A stretch of 64,000 nucleotides of DNA from Tubiluchus corallicola (GCA_030141605.1 JAQGDQ010000233.1:124001-188000); one strand, 5' to 3'. Shown: positions 1 through 10,869, numbered from the stretch's first letter. Translations and numbers: made by a program. The notes: generated by a model from the letters alone, not told the origin.

Positions 1-1687
1 TAGTCATTAGATTCTACCCCCAATTTAAATTTTGTTCTAATTTGTGCATCACGCAGAAGCTGATAAAAGATAAATGCATGTTATGCATGTATTGCTTATA
101 TGCCAGTTATTTTCTCTTTTGAGGTTTGCTTACTTCATTTTGTTTTACATATTTTTTCCTGTGTATGCTTCATTGAGCACTCTTCAAAAATTATGTTATT
201 TTGCTACATACATAATCTTTATTTAAAGTTGGGAGTACAACGGAAGAACATTAGCCAAATAGGCTACTAATACCGACTGAATATACTATGCTAAAAAGTT
301 TACTAAAATAGATATACAATTACAAATTGGAAATAAAATCGAAAGATGAAAAAACAAAAATGAAAATGGAGTACTCTGCAACTTACAAAATAAAAACATA
401 CAAGCAAGGATAAAAACAAGACAGGTTTATCTTTTGCTTATTTTGTTCAGTTTTGCCAATTTTTTGTTCATTTATTTGCTTATTTTCTTTATATTGCAAA
501 AGACAAATGCATGGAGACGTGTTGTACGTTTATAATTTACTCCCTCTCATTTTCATATGAGTATTTGTTTATGTTTAAATGCATGTGCAACTGTGTATTT
601 AATTATTGTAATTATTTGCTTATTTTTGCTTAGTCGTGATTTTTTTCGTTTTAGCTTACTACAAGATTATATTAGACTGGTAATTTGCTTAATCTTATAT
701 GCAATTCTCATGCCTTGACATTTAACCAAATTTATTATTTTTATTCTACATGACTATCATAGTTTTATTTTTTCTAAATTTTTCTCATTCCACTCCAATT
801 ATCTGTTTAAAATGTTCACTGTTAGCACCATTACCATTATTTCTTAGTGTCCTATGAGAAGGGTGGCTGATTTGATAACTGTTTGATTTTTCGCCACTCT
901 TTCTTCATTTTGCTTGTTTTGATTCTCACTCATCAGTTTGATAACTTACTCCAAAATTTTTGAAAAACAAATGCTTGTTCTTCAGGCTGAATAAAAACCA
1001 AGTTAAGACAAAATAACAATTTACAATAAATAATCCAATTTTATCATCTTACCTCCTTCAGTTACCTTCTTCGTGGTTTGTTAAACAAGAATTTTTTTCT
1101 TTTACGCATTGAGTGCATGAGAATACTCCTCAGAAATAACTGAATTTCAGTCTGTTCAGGCCATACGAAAACAAAAACACCAATAAAAGGTTCCATACAA
1201 AATAATTTTATCTTAATACTCTGGCATATTATAGCACACATTCAAAACATAACTCGTACTGTCACACATTACTAAATCAGTTTTAATGCTGTGTAGTAAA
1301 CACATTTTGCTACTCATCCTTATAATACATGCAAAAAATCAATAAAACAGTGACTGTTAATGAAAATATTACACTGTACTTGTGGTTAAGTAATCTTAAA
1401 ACAAAATACATGAAAACTGTAGAGAATGATTTCAGTCTAACAACTGAATGAAATTCGTAAAGCAAATGCAAATCCACTCCATTTTAATAAAATTACCAAT
1501 GTTCACAAGTCCTAGACACAAAAATATTATGGACACATACACATGTACATTACATCATACGAATTACGTAATGCCTTTTTTCTTTCCTCTCTAATGTAAT
1601 AATATATTAGTGTAGTTTTTTCAGTTAATGTACTGCTGATGGTGCCAGATAAGTAACTATCGTGAAGCACAGACATAATTTGACAAA
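1..1687. other. AT-rich non-coding stretch
   Basis: No convincing exon, RNA gene or transposon domain seen on either strand. It contains short A/T runs and scattered AATAAA/TTTATT words. If the candidate minus-strand exons at 1688-2017 are real, the upper part of this stretch would be their 3' untranslated region. Confidence 0.5.
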
Positions 1688-2017
1688 TTAAAAATCTCTT
1701 TTCACTTCTCTGCACAAAAAAAATTGCTGTATCTTATTACGATAAAAGAAAACAGTACACAATTTTAGACGCGCTAAACTCAATATGATCCACGGTCTAA
1801 CATATCTTAAAGTATTATTTTTGAAAGCACCACTTACATTGGAAGCTTAATTTCAAAATATGCAATGGTCAAAAGATTGTAATACTTTTTTACAGTAGGG
1901 CTGTAAATCATCCATATTTGCATAACTAATAAACTAATGGCAGCTGCAACAAGTAGCTCTGTAATAAGATTTGTAGCACTGCATAAAATTTTGCTTGCCA
2001 AGAGGATCATCATTATG
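1688..2017 (-). CDS. Candidate 3' exons of a small membrane protein, unidentified
   Basis: Read on the minus strand, an open segment of 59 codons (2017 down to 1838) lies between an acceptor-like TTATAG and a strong donor, GTAAGTG, at 1837. The next acceptor, a T-run followed by GTGCAG, ends at 1710. Joining 1838 to 1709 keeps the frame and gives a short tail ending EVKRDF and a TAA at 1690-1688. The peptide has a hydrophobic span (core TELLVAAAISLLVMQIWMIY) followed by a basic, aromatic stretch, as in a single-pass or C-terminal membrane segment. With the in-frame ATG at 2013 it would be a protein of about 65 residues; otherwise it is the end of a longer one. The intron would be 128 bp. I do not recognise the family, and no upstream coding exon is evident between here and the cold-shock gene. 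The open frame and good splice sites are seen; the gene itself is inference. Confidence 0.3.
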
Positions 2018-2882
2018 CTATAATTTAACAATAATCACAATATGAAGTGCAATGATGACTCAAAAAAGTGAACAAAATATAATTCATAACACAACACATG
2101 TCAATGCTCATATTTTACATAACACATAACTACCAAATTCAGAAAGCTTAACAGATCTATCTTGATTGTTATTGTTACTGCGCTTGTCACAGTTATACTA
2201 GTCGTAAGAGCAAAATGATACATCAACAACATCAACCTAGATAAAATATGAGTAGTAATGTAAACAGAGCTATTAGTCGTTAACCTTAAAACTTTTTTCT
2301 ACCAAAGTAAGTTTATAATATTCAAATATTATGGTAATTACCCACAAAAATTATATATTATCTATATTATTATCGCAAGGTACATGCAAAATTAGAAAAA
2401 CTGTTATTCATATACTGTGCACACTAAACTGTTTGAAATGAGTCTCAGTTAAAGCTCAAAATTTTTGGGGAAAATGTTCATTCCAATACTTATACTAATG
2501 TACACAAACACACATTTGTCTCATAAAAAAGATCTATATAAACAATTAAAATCTTGTTATTTACAGTCACTGTCATACAAGACATAGTCTAGTCTCTAGA
2601 AAAAAATTTATGCTATCTTTGACATTATGGAAATCCTGAGTTGTGCCAGAAAATTATTATTATTATTGTCCCTAATAATTAAAGTACAAAACTGCACATC
2701 AACAACTGGCTACACATAGTTAATATGTCTATAAAGATTTGACGTAAACCTGTCGCAAGACATACATAGATTTATTCAGCAACTATTCTACAATGCAATA
2801 ATAATTATATTTACAGTTTAACCCAAACACGAGCAACTTACTCATGTGTAATTGTTTATCTGAACATGAGTAGCTCTTTCAG
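2018..2882. other. Non-coding, probable 3' UTR of the cold-shock gene
   Basis: This stretch lies directly downstream (minus strand) of the stop codon at 2883-2885. No further exon seen. It is AT-rich with several TTTATT words (AATAAA on the minus strand), for example near 2769, any of which could serve as a polyadenylation signal. Confidence 0.4.
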
Positions 2883-3066
2883 TTAGTCAATAGCAGATGG
2901 AGCAACATGTTTAGGTGACAATGGTGCATCCCATTTTTGATGAGTGTGAGAATCGAGGTGAACAATGTTGACATGAACTGCAGAAAACTTTTGCATCTTT
3001 GGTGGAATTGGACATAGCTTGTACGTCACAATATCCCCGTGCTTTGGAATAAATTCGCCATCGATG
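2883..3066 (-). CDS. CARHSP1/CSDC2-like: Cold-shock gene, last coding exon
   Basis: The acceptor ATTTTCAG ends at 3067. The exon encodes the end of the cold-shock domain (DGEFIPKHGDIVTYKLCPIP) and a C-terminal tail ending PSAID before TAA at 2885-2883. A short open frame that starts at an ATG inside the intron just upstream is not the real start, because the phase-matched acceptor lies downstream of it. Confidence 0.92.
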
Positions 3067-4796
3067 CTGAAAATTGCCATCATTATTCAAGCAACTGTTT
3101 ATAATGAATCATAGACAACTAAGTATACATTGAACATAAGCAAATATAAAACTACCTATCAAATGAAACAAAATTCACATTACACAGCAGTTAAATGATA
3201 TGCGAAACACATCAGAAAAATTAAAAACAATCTTAACAGTATCAATGTGACAAAACACAAAAAGCAAATAGTGATATAAAATCCTTTTGCAAAAAAAGTC
3301 ATAACTGTTGAACAACTATGTTTATCTAGCCACTATTTCTATTCTACAGTGTGAATACAAAGTAATTATTGCCATAGCCAAAATTAAACAATAAGCTCTG
3401 CAGCATGACTGCTTTGTGGTTGTGACAGTAAAAATTTGGCAGTCAGAAAATGTAAAAATCAAATATGTGGTCTGACAGTGCATTAAACATTACATTGCGA
3501 CCAACTCTCCACTAGTGCTGTCTAGCAACAATGGTGTCTGCTTACTCTACAAATGTAAATTAATTGTAAATTTGTAAAGTAGTTACTGCACATGCCCAGC
3601 TGCTCTGGACATGATGTGATCAATACGCAGGTAATAACGTAAAGACTGGCTTTGCTTATAATAACAATCGTTTCCTTTTAAGCTACCACAAGCTGTTAGG
3701 GTTATTGACTTGTTACAAACCTCTGGCATCAGTTAACTTAGAGAGCATTCTGTAGAGTTAACAGGGGCGTAAGCAACAAAGCCGCAAAAATCTCGTAATC
3801 TGACCTCAGAGAAAATAAATAAAAATCAAATCATATCATATAGGACCTACTCTGAAATGTGCACAAAGATGTGCTCTCCTCCAGTGTCCGGTAAAATAAA
3901 TCCATGTCCTCGTTCTCGACAAAAAAATTCCACTGTTCCTTTAAGAGTTGGGCCTAAAAGAGCTTCTTCAGAGCTAAAATGAGACAAAATATGCCATCTA
4001 GTAACAGTGACCAAAACCAATGATCAGGTGCGCAGGTAAATAATGCATACAGGAACACATCCCTACAAATACAGGACTCTTTTTAAGTGTTAAAAAAATT
4101 ATAACAGTAATTTATAATAAACACAATAACATGTATATAATAAAGCAAGTTCAATGGCATATGTTACTTCTTAGCAAAATTTATCTGCACCTTTTAATTT
4201 AGAATCTATTATTTTAGAAATGTCTAATTTAAAATTAGACATGCAAAATTGAGAATTAGAATATATATAATTATATATATATAACCTGCCAGTAAAGTAG
4301 CATACAAAATACCACTTGACAGCTCAAAACAATAAAAATGCTGGAAGTGAAATGATCCCAAGAAAGCAAATCTAGTGCCAAAACAGTCTAACAAAGGAAG
4401 CTGCTGGAACATAACACTGCTGAGGTTAAAAACCAACTACAGGATTTCTACAGTACACAAATATGCTCTGAAGGGTATAGAACCCTCTGAAATGTAAATT
4501 TGTTATTTCCGCGTGTGAAATATAAAAAACTAAAGAAACTACGCAGTCAATAATTAGCATGCACTGTATGTAAACTAAATAAACCATACTACATAATTTT
4601 CTGAAAATAAACCATCTATAATAACCTCCCATCTTCTATATACGTACATAGATCTTGTCCTTGTCCTTCGAGTTGGCAAGGGACTTGGCAAGGAAGGAAA
4701 GCGTTTTCGTATAGATGGCGGTGATGCTAACGGAGAGGGCTTCTTTGGAGCATGAGAAGACTGTGGTGTCTGCGAAGAACTTTCAGTAGTTGCCAT
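2883..4796 (-). CDS. CARHSP1/CSDC2-like: Cold-shock-domain RNA-binding protein, CARHSP1/CSDC2 (PIPPin) family, three coding exons
   Basis: Coding exons are 4796-4648, 3973-3851 and 3066-2883. Each is bounded by GT..AG sites, and phases match exactly (2-base overhang, then 1 base, at both junctions). The joined product is 151 residues, close to the roughly 150 of vertebrate CARHSP1 and CSDC2. The N-terminal 45 residues are low-complexity Ser/Pro and end in SPLPTRRTRTRS, the family's hallmark phospho-regulated motif. The cold-shock domain follows, with RNP1-like RERGHGFILP and RNP2-like HIFVHISD, then the family-specific YKLCPIPPKMQKFSAVHV segment. Family members are cytoplasmic single-stranded RNA/DNA-binding proteins implicated in mRNA stability. 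An acceptor (pyrimidine run, CTGTAG) lies 15 bp before the ATG, ending at 4812, so at least one more 5' exon exists. Codons between the acceptor and ATG are open, so translation could begin further upstream. Introns are 674 and 784 bp. Confidence 0.93.
3851..3973 (-). CDS. CARHSP1/CSDC2-like: Cold-shock gene, middle exon (RNP1 and RNP2)
   Basis: 123 bp: one base completing an Ile codon, 40 codons, then two bases of an Asp codon. The acceptor is ATTTTAG and the donor is GTAGGT at 3850. It encodes the core beta-strands of the nucleic-acid-binding fold, including the FFCRERGHGFILP and EHIFVHIS motifs. Confidence 0.92.
4648..4796 (-). CDS. CARHSP1/CSDC2-like: Cold-shock gene, first recognised coding exon
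   Basis: 49 codons plus two bases. The Ser/Pro-rich leader ends with the PLPTRRTRTRS motif. The donor GTACGTAT begins at 4647. The exon itself extends upstream to 4811, where a CTGTAG acceptor is seen. Confidence 0.9.
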
Positions 4797-4811
4797 GACT
4801 TCTGAAGGTTC

Positions 4812-5785
4812 CTACAGCAAGAAGTAACAATATGCAGATCTGTTAGTAACATGGTAAAACCTTTACAATGATCATATATTACAATCCCAGCACTTGGCAC
4901 ATATTTAGTCACATGTTTTCATTAGTTGAAATTATGACTACAAGGTACCTAATTTTAATTTTATTGTGATTATACAATTTACTGCACAGCTTACAAAAAA
5001 TCAAAACAATTTCATGACCAAGTGCATTATTTTATGCAACAAGTGGCGTCCTGCCAGTTGCCATGTCAGTGACTCGGTGGAGTAGTTCGTACAGTCGTGC
5101 AGGTGGCATTATATTGAGAAAATGCTGGCACTAGTTTAAACTGCTGGGGGTGTTTCCGCATTGAACATATCTACTAATTTTCCTAGAAGACGGTAGATGG
5201 AAGGCGTTATTTTTATGTATATTTGAATATAGGGCTGTGTTTCGTTGCTGGCTTTCCTTCCGGTCAATGCGTTTGGCGGTACAAGCAACACTAACAAGGT
5301 TCGACTATATTACCGGTATAGTTAATTATAAGCAAAAGGTACGTAATACGTATAGATGATTATTTTCATCTGTCATGAAACCGTGGAGTGCTGATTAGTG
5401 ACCAAGCACAAAGGAAACAAATCACGTAGAATCAGTATGTGAGCAGCAAGGAATTGTTTGAGAACGCAAAAAATCGTCAAATAAGAGAACGTGCCTCATT
5501 CTGTTACTAATAATCATTTTAGTCAGTATCTCAGCAATAGAAACTGGGAAAAATGTCGCAAAGAAAAGTTGATAATTTCAAAGAAAACTACTTGTTATTT
5601 TTCAAATTATTTATTCATTTACTAAGTCCTTTGGTAATTAGGGATTTTACTCGTTTGCTTTCCAAATGGTGAATTATTATTCAGATGATTCTGAAAATCA
5701 TTAGGAACTAGAATTTCGTGAGTCTGATTTTGACAAGCTTCTAAATTCAAAAGAGCAGCTTCAAAAGGCAAGCACTGGAAAAGAT
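4812..5785. other. Non-coding, probable upstream intron of the cold-shock gene
   Basis: No exon recognised. It lies between the acceptor at 4812 and the duplicated candidate exon at 5788. If that exon belongs to the cold-shock gene, this is a single intron of about 976 bp. Confidence 0.35.
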
Positions 5786-5787
5786 AC

Positions 5788-5915
5788 AAGATTTCATTAA
5801 CACGGAAACGTAGTAAATATGGCAAGCTTGGTTTATCAGCCATGCGAACCAATTTCTGCCTGTCCTTAGGCAGATTTACCAGAATTTCCTGGTAGAAGTG
5901 CGATGAATTTGCATC
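5788..5915 (-). CDS. Candidate exon, downstream copy of the duplicated pair
   Basis: Same 128-bp exon as at 6023-6150 with the same acceptor, but the unit boundary changes the donor from GTATGT to GTATCT, which is weaker. If not spliced here, the frame reads on for about 40 residues (to a stop near 5622) through a plausible-looking segment. If spliced at 5787 to the acceptor at 4812, the two leftover bases join in frame with the codons before the cold-shock ATG, giving ...NEIL-EPSEV-M. That phase match has a one-in-three chance of being accidental. Either a 5' exon of the cold-shock gene or the last exon of a neighbouring gene. Confidence 0.35.
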
Positions 5916-6022
5916 CTGTACACATACAGAAAGTGAAATGCAGACTGATATGAGGAAGAACTTTAGCTATTGTGGACTTGTGGAATATGTTACCACAATC
6001 AGCAGTCGAAGCAATAACATAC

Positions 6023-6150
6023 AAGATTTCATTAACACGGAAATGCAGTAAATATGGCAAGCTTGGTTTATCAGCCATGGGAACCAATTTCTGCCTGTCC
6101 TTAAGCAGATTTACCAGAATTTCCTGGTAGAAGGGCGATGAATTTGCATC
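6023..6150 (-). CDS. Candidate exon, upstream copy of the duplicated pair, unknown protein
   Basis: On the minus strand a long pyrimidine-rich acceptor ending TGTGTACAG is followed by 128 bp open in the frame beginning DANSSPFYQEILVN and ending FRVNEIL, then a donor GTATGT at 6022. The peptide looks like folded globular protein, but I do not recognise the family. The length, 42 codons plus 2 bases, is not a multiple of three, so including both copies in one mRNA would shift the frame; use would have to be alternative or one copy is silent. Existence of the exon is inferred from splice signals and an open frame conserved in both copies. Confidence 0.4.
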
Positions 6151-6255
6151 CTGTACACATACAGAAAGTGAAATGCAGACTGATATGAGGAAGAACTTTA
6201 GCTATTGTGGACTTGTGGAATATGCTACCACAATCAGCAGTCGATGCAATAAGCA

Positions 6256-6640
6256 AAAACAGTTTCAAATCGATCATTTCTGACATTATAAATAAGTCGG
6301 AGCAGCATAGTTTCATGCAAATGTCTAGTACTTATTGCTCTATATACTGAAATAATGCATAAACCATGTATAAAAAAGTTAATAGTTAATAGTTAAAAAA
6401 GCTATATTGCAAGTTTAAAGAACCGCTCATATCATCTTGAATTCATAAGACGTTGTATACATGGGCTTTTAAAACTAGGTAGTTTGGAGTAAGCAATGGA
6501 ATATTCTCCAATAGACAATTATACAGGTGATTATAGTTCACTTCACAGCTTTTTATAGTGAAACATTGGGGATTTACTTTTATACTTTAGACATGAGATG
6601 GTGCCTATAAAGCAAATAAGTCCCATTAAATGCAAAGCTG
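6256..6640. other. Unannotated AT-rich DNA
   Basis: Nothing recognisable. It separates the exon duplication from the LINE relic on the plus strand. Confidence 0.4.
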
Positions 6641-6649
6641 CCGTTAGTT

Positions 6650-8730
6650 TGAAAACAGATTGCATCTAGCGATCGACACTTGTATTCCCATACATGTAAC
6701 AAATGGATCTCCCAAACCAAAGTGGTTCAATAGTGAAATAAAGTGTAAGCTCAAAAGGAAGAGAGTTACCTTCAGAAAATATGAAAGGATACGTCTTACC
6801 CACGACTATGAAATATATGTTAGACTAAGGAACGAGGTGACATTGACAGCGAGAATAACAAAAAGGAATTTCGAACGGAACCTCTGCTATCCATAGATAA
6901 TCCCAAAGTTTTCTGGGCTTACGTAATCTCCATATGATCAAAAAGGAGGGAGTGCAACCATTAAAAAGAGCAGATGGAACTATAGCAAATGCTAGGAAGA
7001 AAGGACTAATAAATTAATGAATTACAGAAATTTTTCTTCTGTTTTTACACATGAAGATGCAACTAATATTCTGCTGTTGCCACCAGTTACGAAACACAAG
7101 CTTGATGTGCTTTATATAACAGAAATGAAACCACGAACTAAAATCAAATGCATGAAGGACAACACTGCAATGGGATGGATGGCATACAAGATAGTGTTAT
7201 AAAAAGAAAGAAGACTGCCTAATCTATCCCATGCTATATATTATGAATCTAAGTTTGGTAAGGTATATTTTACCAGCAAACTGGAAGTGTGCAAATGTGT
7301 CTGCTATCTTTAAAAGAGATCGGGAACTTGCAAAAAATTATAGACCTATAAGCCCGACTTCGGTTGTTTGCAAACTGATGGAAGGAATATTAAGGGATAA
7401 GATTTATGACCATCTTACAAAATGCAATTTAATCAGAAATGACAAGCACAGGTTCAGGTCAGGAAGGTCATGCATAACCAATAATTTGCAATCACGATGA
7501 GAATGGGTAGATATATATGATAATAATAGCAAGGTCGATGTAATTTACTATGATTCCCTCAAAGCATCTGATGGAGTCCAACATGTAAGACTACTTAGTA
7601 AACTAGAGGCATATGGCATTGAAGGACATTCATTAACATGGATTGGAAATTTTCTCTGTGTGAAGAAACAGTGTGTTATAGTAAATGGACATCAGTCAAA
7701 CTGGGCAGATGTTATCAGTGGTATACCTCGGGGCAGTGATTTAGGACCTGTGCAATTCACGATCTACATTAATGATTTGCCTGTTCAAAGTCTTTACCTG
7801 TGGTAACAGCTTCTTTGCAGACGACACAAAAATATATGACAAGGCTTGTTGTCCTAATGACGATTAGCACTTGCAAAACAATACTGACAAGCAGATAATT
7901 GTGTCACCAATTGCAAATGAATTTTAATATTGACAAATGCAATCTATTCACCATTGGAAAACCAGATGTTGCAGATCGCATATGCACAATGGCACAAGAG
8001 CCTAGCCGTGTAGAAATTACAAATGTCACTGAGCAAAAATGATTTGGGCATCATTGTTGATAACATGCTTAAATTTCAAAACCACATTCATCATACTGTT
8101 AATAAAGCTCACAGAAGGCTTATGCTTATTAGCGAGACTTTACTTATTTAGATAGGCCCAAGATGATCCAATTGTATAAGTCAATGGTTAGAACAATTTT
8201 GGATTATGGTGATGTAGGTAGGAATCAAGCGAAGCGAGATATAAAAAAATTGAATCAGTTCAACGTCTAGCTTCTATGCTTGTACCAGCAGTTTCCGAAC
8301 TACCATACTCTACAAGAATCAAGAGGTTAGGGCTAACTACTCTAAAATATAGATGTAAGAAGCAGGACTTGATCCAAATCTTCTGGATCCTAGAAGGTTT
8401 TGATCACATTGATGCTAAAAAAATGTTTCCGTCTCAGACATACAGTGGCACTAACGAGCATCCTTACAAAATCAAGTAGACAGCAGCCTCCAATAGATTG
8501 AGCAGGAAACGATAAATTCTTTCGATGCCATTGGTTGATGAATGGAATAGTTTGCCCGAAAATGTAATCAATGCCACTAACCCTACACTGTTTAAGCCCC
8601 GAGCAGACTGACATTGGCAGCACAACAAGAAAAGTTTGTCGATCCTAGACTGCCTCAATGGCAGCAAAATATCTTTCAACACAGTCCATGATCGTGGAGG
8701 TCCAGCTGTTTCTTTTAATATATAAATACA
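6650..8730 (+). mobile_element. Degraded CR1/L2-like LINE, ORF2 (endonuclease-RT linker to C-terminus)
   Basis: Translated pieces follow the expected order of a non-LTR retrotransposon ORF2. A basic linker lies at 6660-6896 (KPKWFNSEIK). The pre-RT and RT start lie at 7231-7500 (ILPANWKCANVSAIFKR, then KNYRPISPTSVVCKLMEGIL). The RT core continues at 7500-7800, including the YDSLKASDGVQH block, a GIPRGSDLGP-like block and INDLP. A FADDTKIYDKA catalytic block is near 7815-7850. The post-RT domain at 8200-8480 has KKIESVQRLAS and STRIKRLGLTTLKYR. An FKPRAD-type terminus lies near 8590. Multiple stops and frameshifts show it is inactive. The 3' end is near 8730. Confidence 0.85.
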
Positions 8731-9321
8731 GAAACCAAAGAAGATTGGAGAGGTTTATAAGCTATAGTAATTAGTATAGTATTTATCACCTTAACCTCTA
8801 GCTCTATCCTTCGATGGTAATGCTAATGATAATACTAATAGTAAAACTGAAAAGTAGCTCTCAACATCGGAGTAAGTTTATAGCTACAAAGGAGTTTCGT
8901 GGAAAATAACTGCAAGCACTGCACATATCATTTTACGCGGTTCTAAAGTTTGTACTACTCACAATCACTAAGTATTAAACGAGATCGAAATGCCATTTCG
9001 GCAGTATTGTCTATTAGATAACAATATCGAACTATAACCCATGTTAACCATATAAAAATAAAACATTGTCATTGGAGAATGCTATCATAAACATCGAAAC
9101 GATACTAACTAATTTACGCGTGGAAAATTGCAAAAAACTTACTCACGTGTTTACCAACTTGACCACTACCACTTAAAGTGATATTAACAATTCAATTACT
9201 GTATTGGAAATTCAGCGTCAAATTCGACACAAACATTGTACAAAATAAAGTCCACTATTCTTTGCATTTTCGGTGATTTCAGTATTTCGCAGCACCCTCT
9301 CTGCCATATGATAGACACTCT
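8731..9321. other. Non-coding; possible repeat related to 9720-9790
   Basis: No gene seen. The segment near 8946-9020 (TTTGTACTACTCACAATCAC ... GGCAGTATTGTCTATTAGAT) resembles 9725-9795 (ACTACTCACAGTCACAGTTT ... GGCAGTATTGCCTAGCAGAT), which suggests an old dispersed repeat. On the minus strand a donor-like GTGAGTAAG lies at about 9144, but no exon could be supported. Confidence 0.3.
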
Positions 9322-9329
9322 TTATGCTA

Positions 9330-9689
9330 TAAAGGATGCGCATTCTCTACTAGAAGAAAGCGAATTCGAATCGAACCGAAATTCAGTATTTCGAATCCGA
9401 ATCGAATTCCAATTGAGTTTGAAAGATTTTCGAACAACTTTTCGAGCCTGTAGTAAAAAGTGGTCATACAAAGATATGTATATTTATATTACTTGATTTT
9501 GTTTTGCAGGAAAACCAACCACTATTGCTTTGTTCAAAATTTTGCACAGAAACTGCAGCTAAATTGTCTGATTTGCACGCTGTTTCAAACATTTCAATGA
9601 TAAAGAACGTATATGGCTTAAGTGCTGAATTATTCGAATCTATAATTTTAGGTTCAAATTGAATTCGAATGTTCGATGCTCACCCCTAG
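9330..9689 (+). mobile_element. Non-autonomous hAT-like MITE, copy 1
   Basis: An approximately 360-bp element rich in TTCGAA/GAATTC words. Its termini are imperfect inverted repeats: the right end reads GCTCACCCCTAG and the left end is a diverged AAAGGATGCGCATT. CTAGGGGTGAGC-type ends are characteristic of hAT transposons. The 7 bases TGCTATA occur at both flanks (9325-9331 and 9691-9697), consistent with a target-site duplication. It has no coding capacity. Confidence 0.6.
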
Positions 9690-9790
9690 TTGCTATATGC
9701 ATGCATTGTACGCTTTTCTAGGGATACTACTCACAGTCACAGTTTGTACACTCGAAATCAAAATTCTATTGTGGCAGTATTGCCTAGCAG

Positions 9791-9891
9791 ATGATAATAA
9801 TAATAATAACATCAACAACAATAATAATAGTCTTAGTAATAATGATAATAATAATAATAATAATAATAATAATAGCAATAAGAATAATAAT
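9791..9891. repeat. Imperfect (TAA/AAT)n microsatellite
   Basis: Mostly AAT units with AAC and GAT interruptions. The polyasparagine and polyleucine reading frames across it are artefacts of the repeat. Confidence 0.9.
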
Positions 9892-9961
9892 CTTTCTAAA
9901 ATCTAGTAGTAGTTTAAGTCGTGACAATTTGCAGGACTGCGACTCTACGAAGGTGTGAGCA

Positions 9962-10351
9962 TTGGGAGTGAGCATCAAACTTTCGAGTTCGAATGCGATT
10001 CGAACATGTTTTTTCAGTTCGAACCTAAAATTATAAATTCCAGTAATTCGGTACTTCAACCACGCAGTTCTTTGCATGAAAGCATTTGAAACATGTTGCA
10101 GTCAGCACAATTATAGCTGCGATTTTTTTGCACAATCTGTGAACAAATTAATGTTTTCACTCCAGCACAAAATCACGATCTTTGTGAGACCGCTTTTTAT
10201 TGGTGATTCGAAAATTTATTCTGAATTCTTTAAAACTGACTTCAAATTCAATTCTGATTCGAAATGTTGAAATTTAGTCTAATTCGAATTTAAAGGTAAA
10301 AAATTCGATTCTGTTCGAATTCGCTTTCTAATAGAGAATGCGCTCCCCTAG
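9962..10351 (-). mobile_element. Non-autonomous hAT-like MITE, copy 2, opposite orientation
   Basis: Inverted relative to copy 1. It begins GGGAGTGAGCATCAAAC (equivalent to the right end of copy 1) and ends GAGAATGCGCTCCCCTAG (equivalent to the left end). The interior has the same TTCGAA-rich composition but is diverged and about 30 bp longer. No clear target duplication seen. Confidence 0.55.
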
Positions 10352-10523
10352 TAGTTAAGTAATGACAGTGCCTTTTTAGTGCTCAGTGCTCTTGGGTGAT
10401 TCCTTTAGACAAAAAAGTAAAATTCTCTCTTCTAAAATGGCAAAACTCTAGACCAAAAAAAACTTGGATAAAAATTCATAACGCAACAATATACAGGTGC
10501 AAGTGATTTTCAGAATTTATGGC

Positions 10524-10526
<3 letters not shown>

Positions 10527-10564
<38 letters not shown>
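10527..10564. repeat. (TC)19 microsatellite
   Basis: A 38-bp uninterrupted TC tract, directly followed by a foldback-rich segment. Confidence 0.95.
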
Positions 10565-10567
<3 letters not shown>

Positions 10568-10576
10568 TTGTTGCAC

Positions 10577-10706
10577 AACTTCTCTCTGAGAGTAAAGTTG
10601 CATTTGTGAAAGGCTTGGCAAATTCACTCGCAACTTATTGCAAACTCAGCGAGAGTTGTTGAGAGTTATCTTACGCAAAGTCCGACTTTGCTCTCAGAGA
10701 GAATTG
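10577..10706. repeat. Imperfect foldback (inverted repeat arms of about 22 bp)
   Basis: CTTCTCTCTGAGAGTAAAGT near 10579 pairs with GACTTTGCTCTCAGAGAGAA near 10682, with about 80 bp between the arms. It may be part of a small MITE or an expansion from the adjacent TC tract. Confidence 0.5.
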
Positions 10707-10869
10707 CGTAACAGTTTGCGATAGAAGTCGCCGTTAAAATTTAGTAGGTGACACAAGAACTCTTACAGAAAATTAAGCAGAAAAAAGCAGAGTGGAATAG
10801 ATTCAAATGTAGCAATTAAAAAAACTTACGAATTGTGCGAAATGAAGTAATTACCGTACAGCCGCTGTT

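Larger units (their letters stand above)
5786..6255. repeat. Tandem duplication of a 235-bp unit (two copies)
   Basis: Copy 1 is 5786-6020 and copy 2 is 6021-6255, head to tail with no spacer. Comparison by eye shows only about ten substitutions (for example 5848 region CATGCG versus CATGGG, CCTTAGG versus CCTTAAG, TGTTACC versus TGCTACC), so the duplication is fairly recent. Each unit contains one complete copy of a candidate minus-strand exon with its acceptor. Confidence 0.9.

Noticed and set aside
2883-3083. ATG at 3083 as the start of a separate 66-residue protein
   Set aside because: It lies within the intron; the acceptor at 3067 and exact phase match with the upstream exon show this is the last exon of the cold-shock gene.
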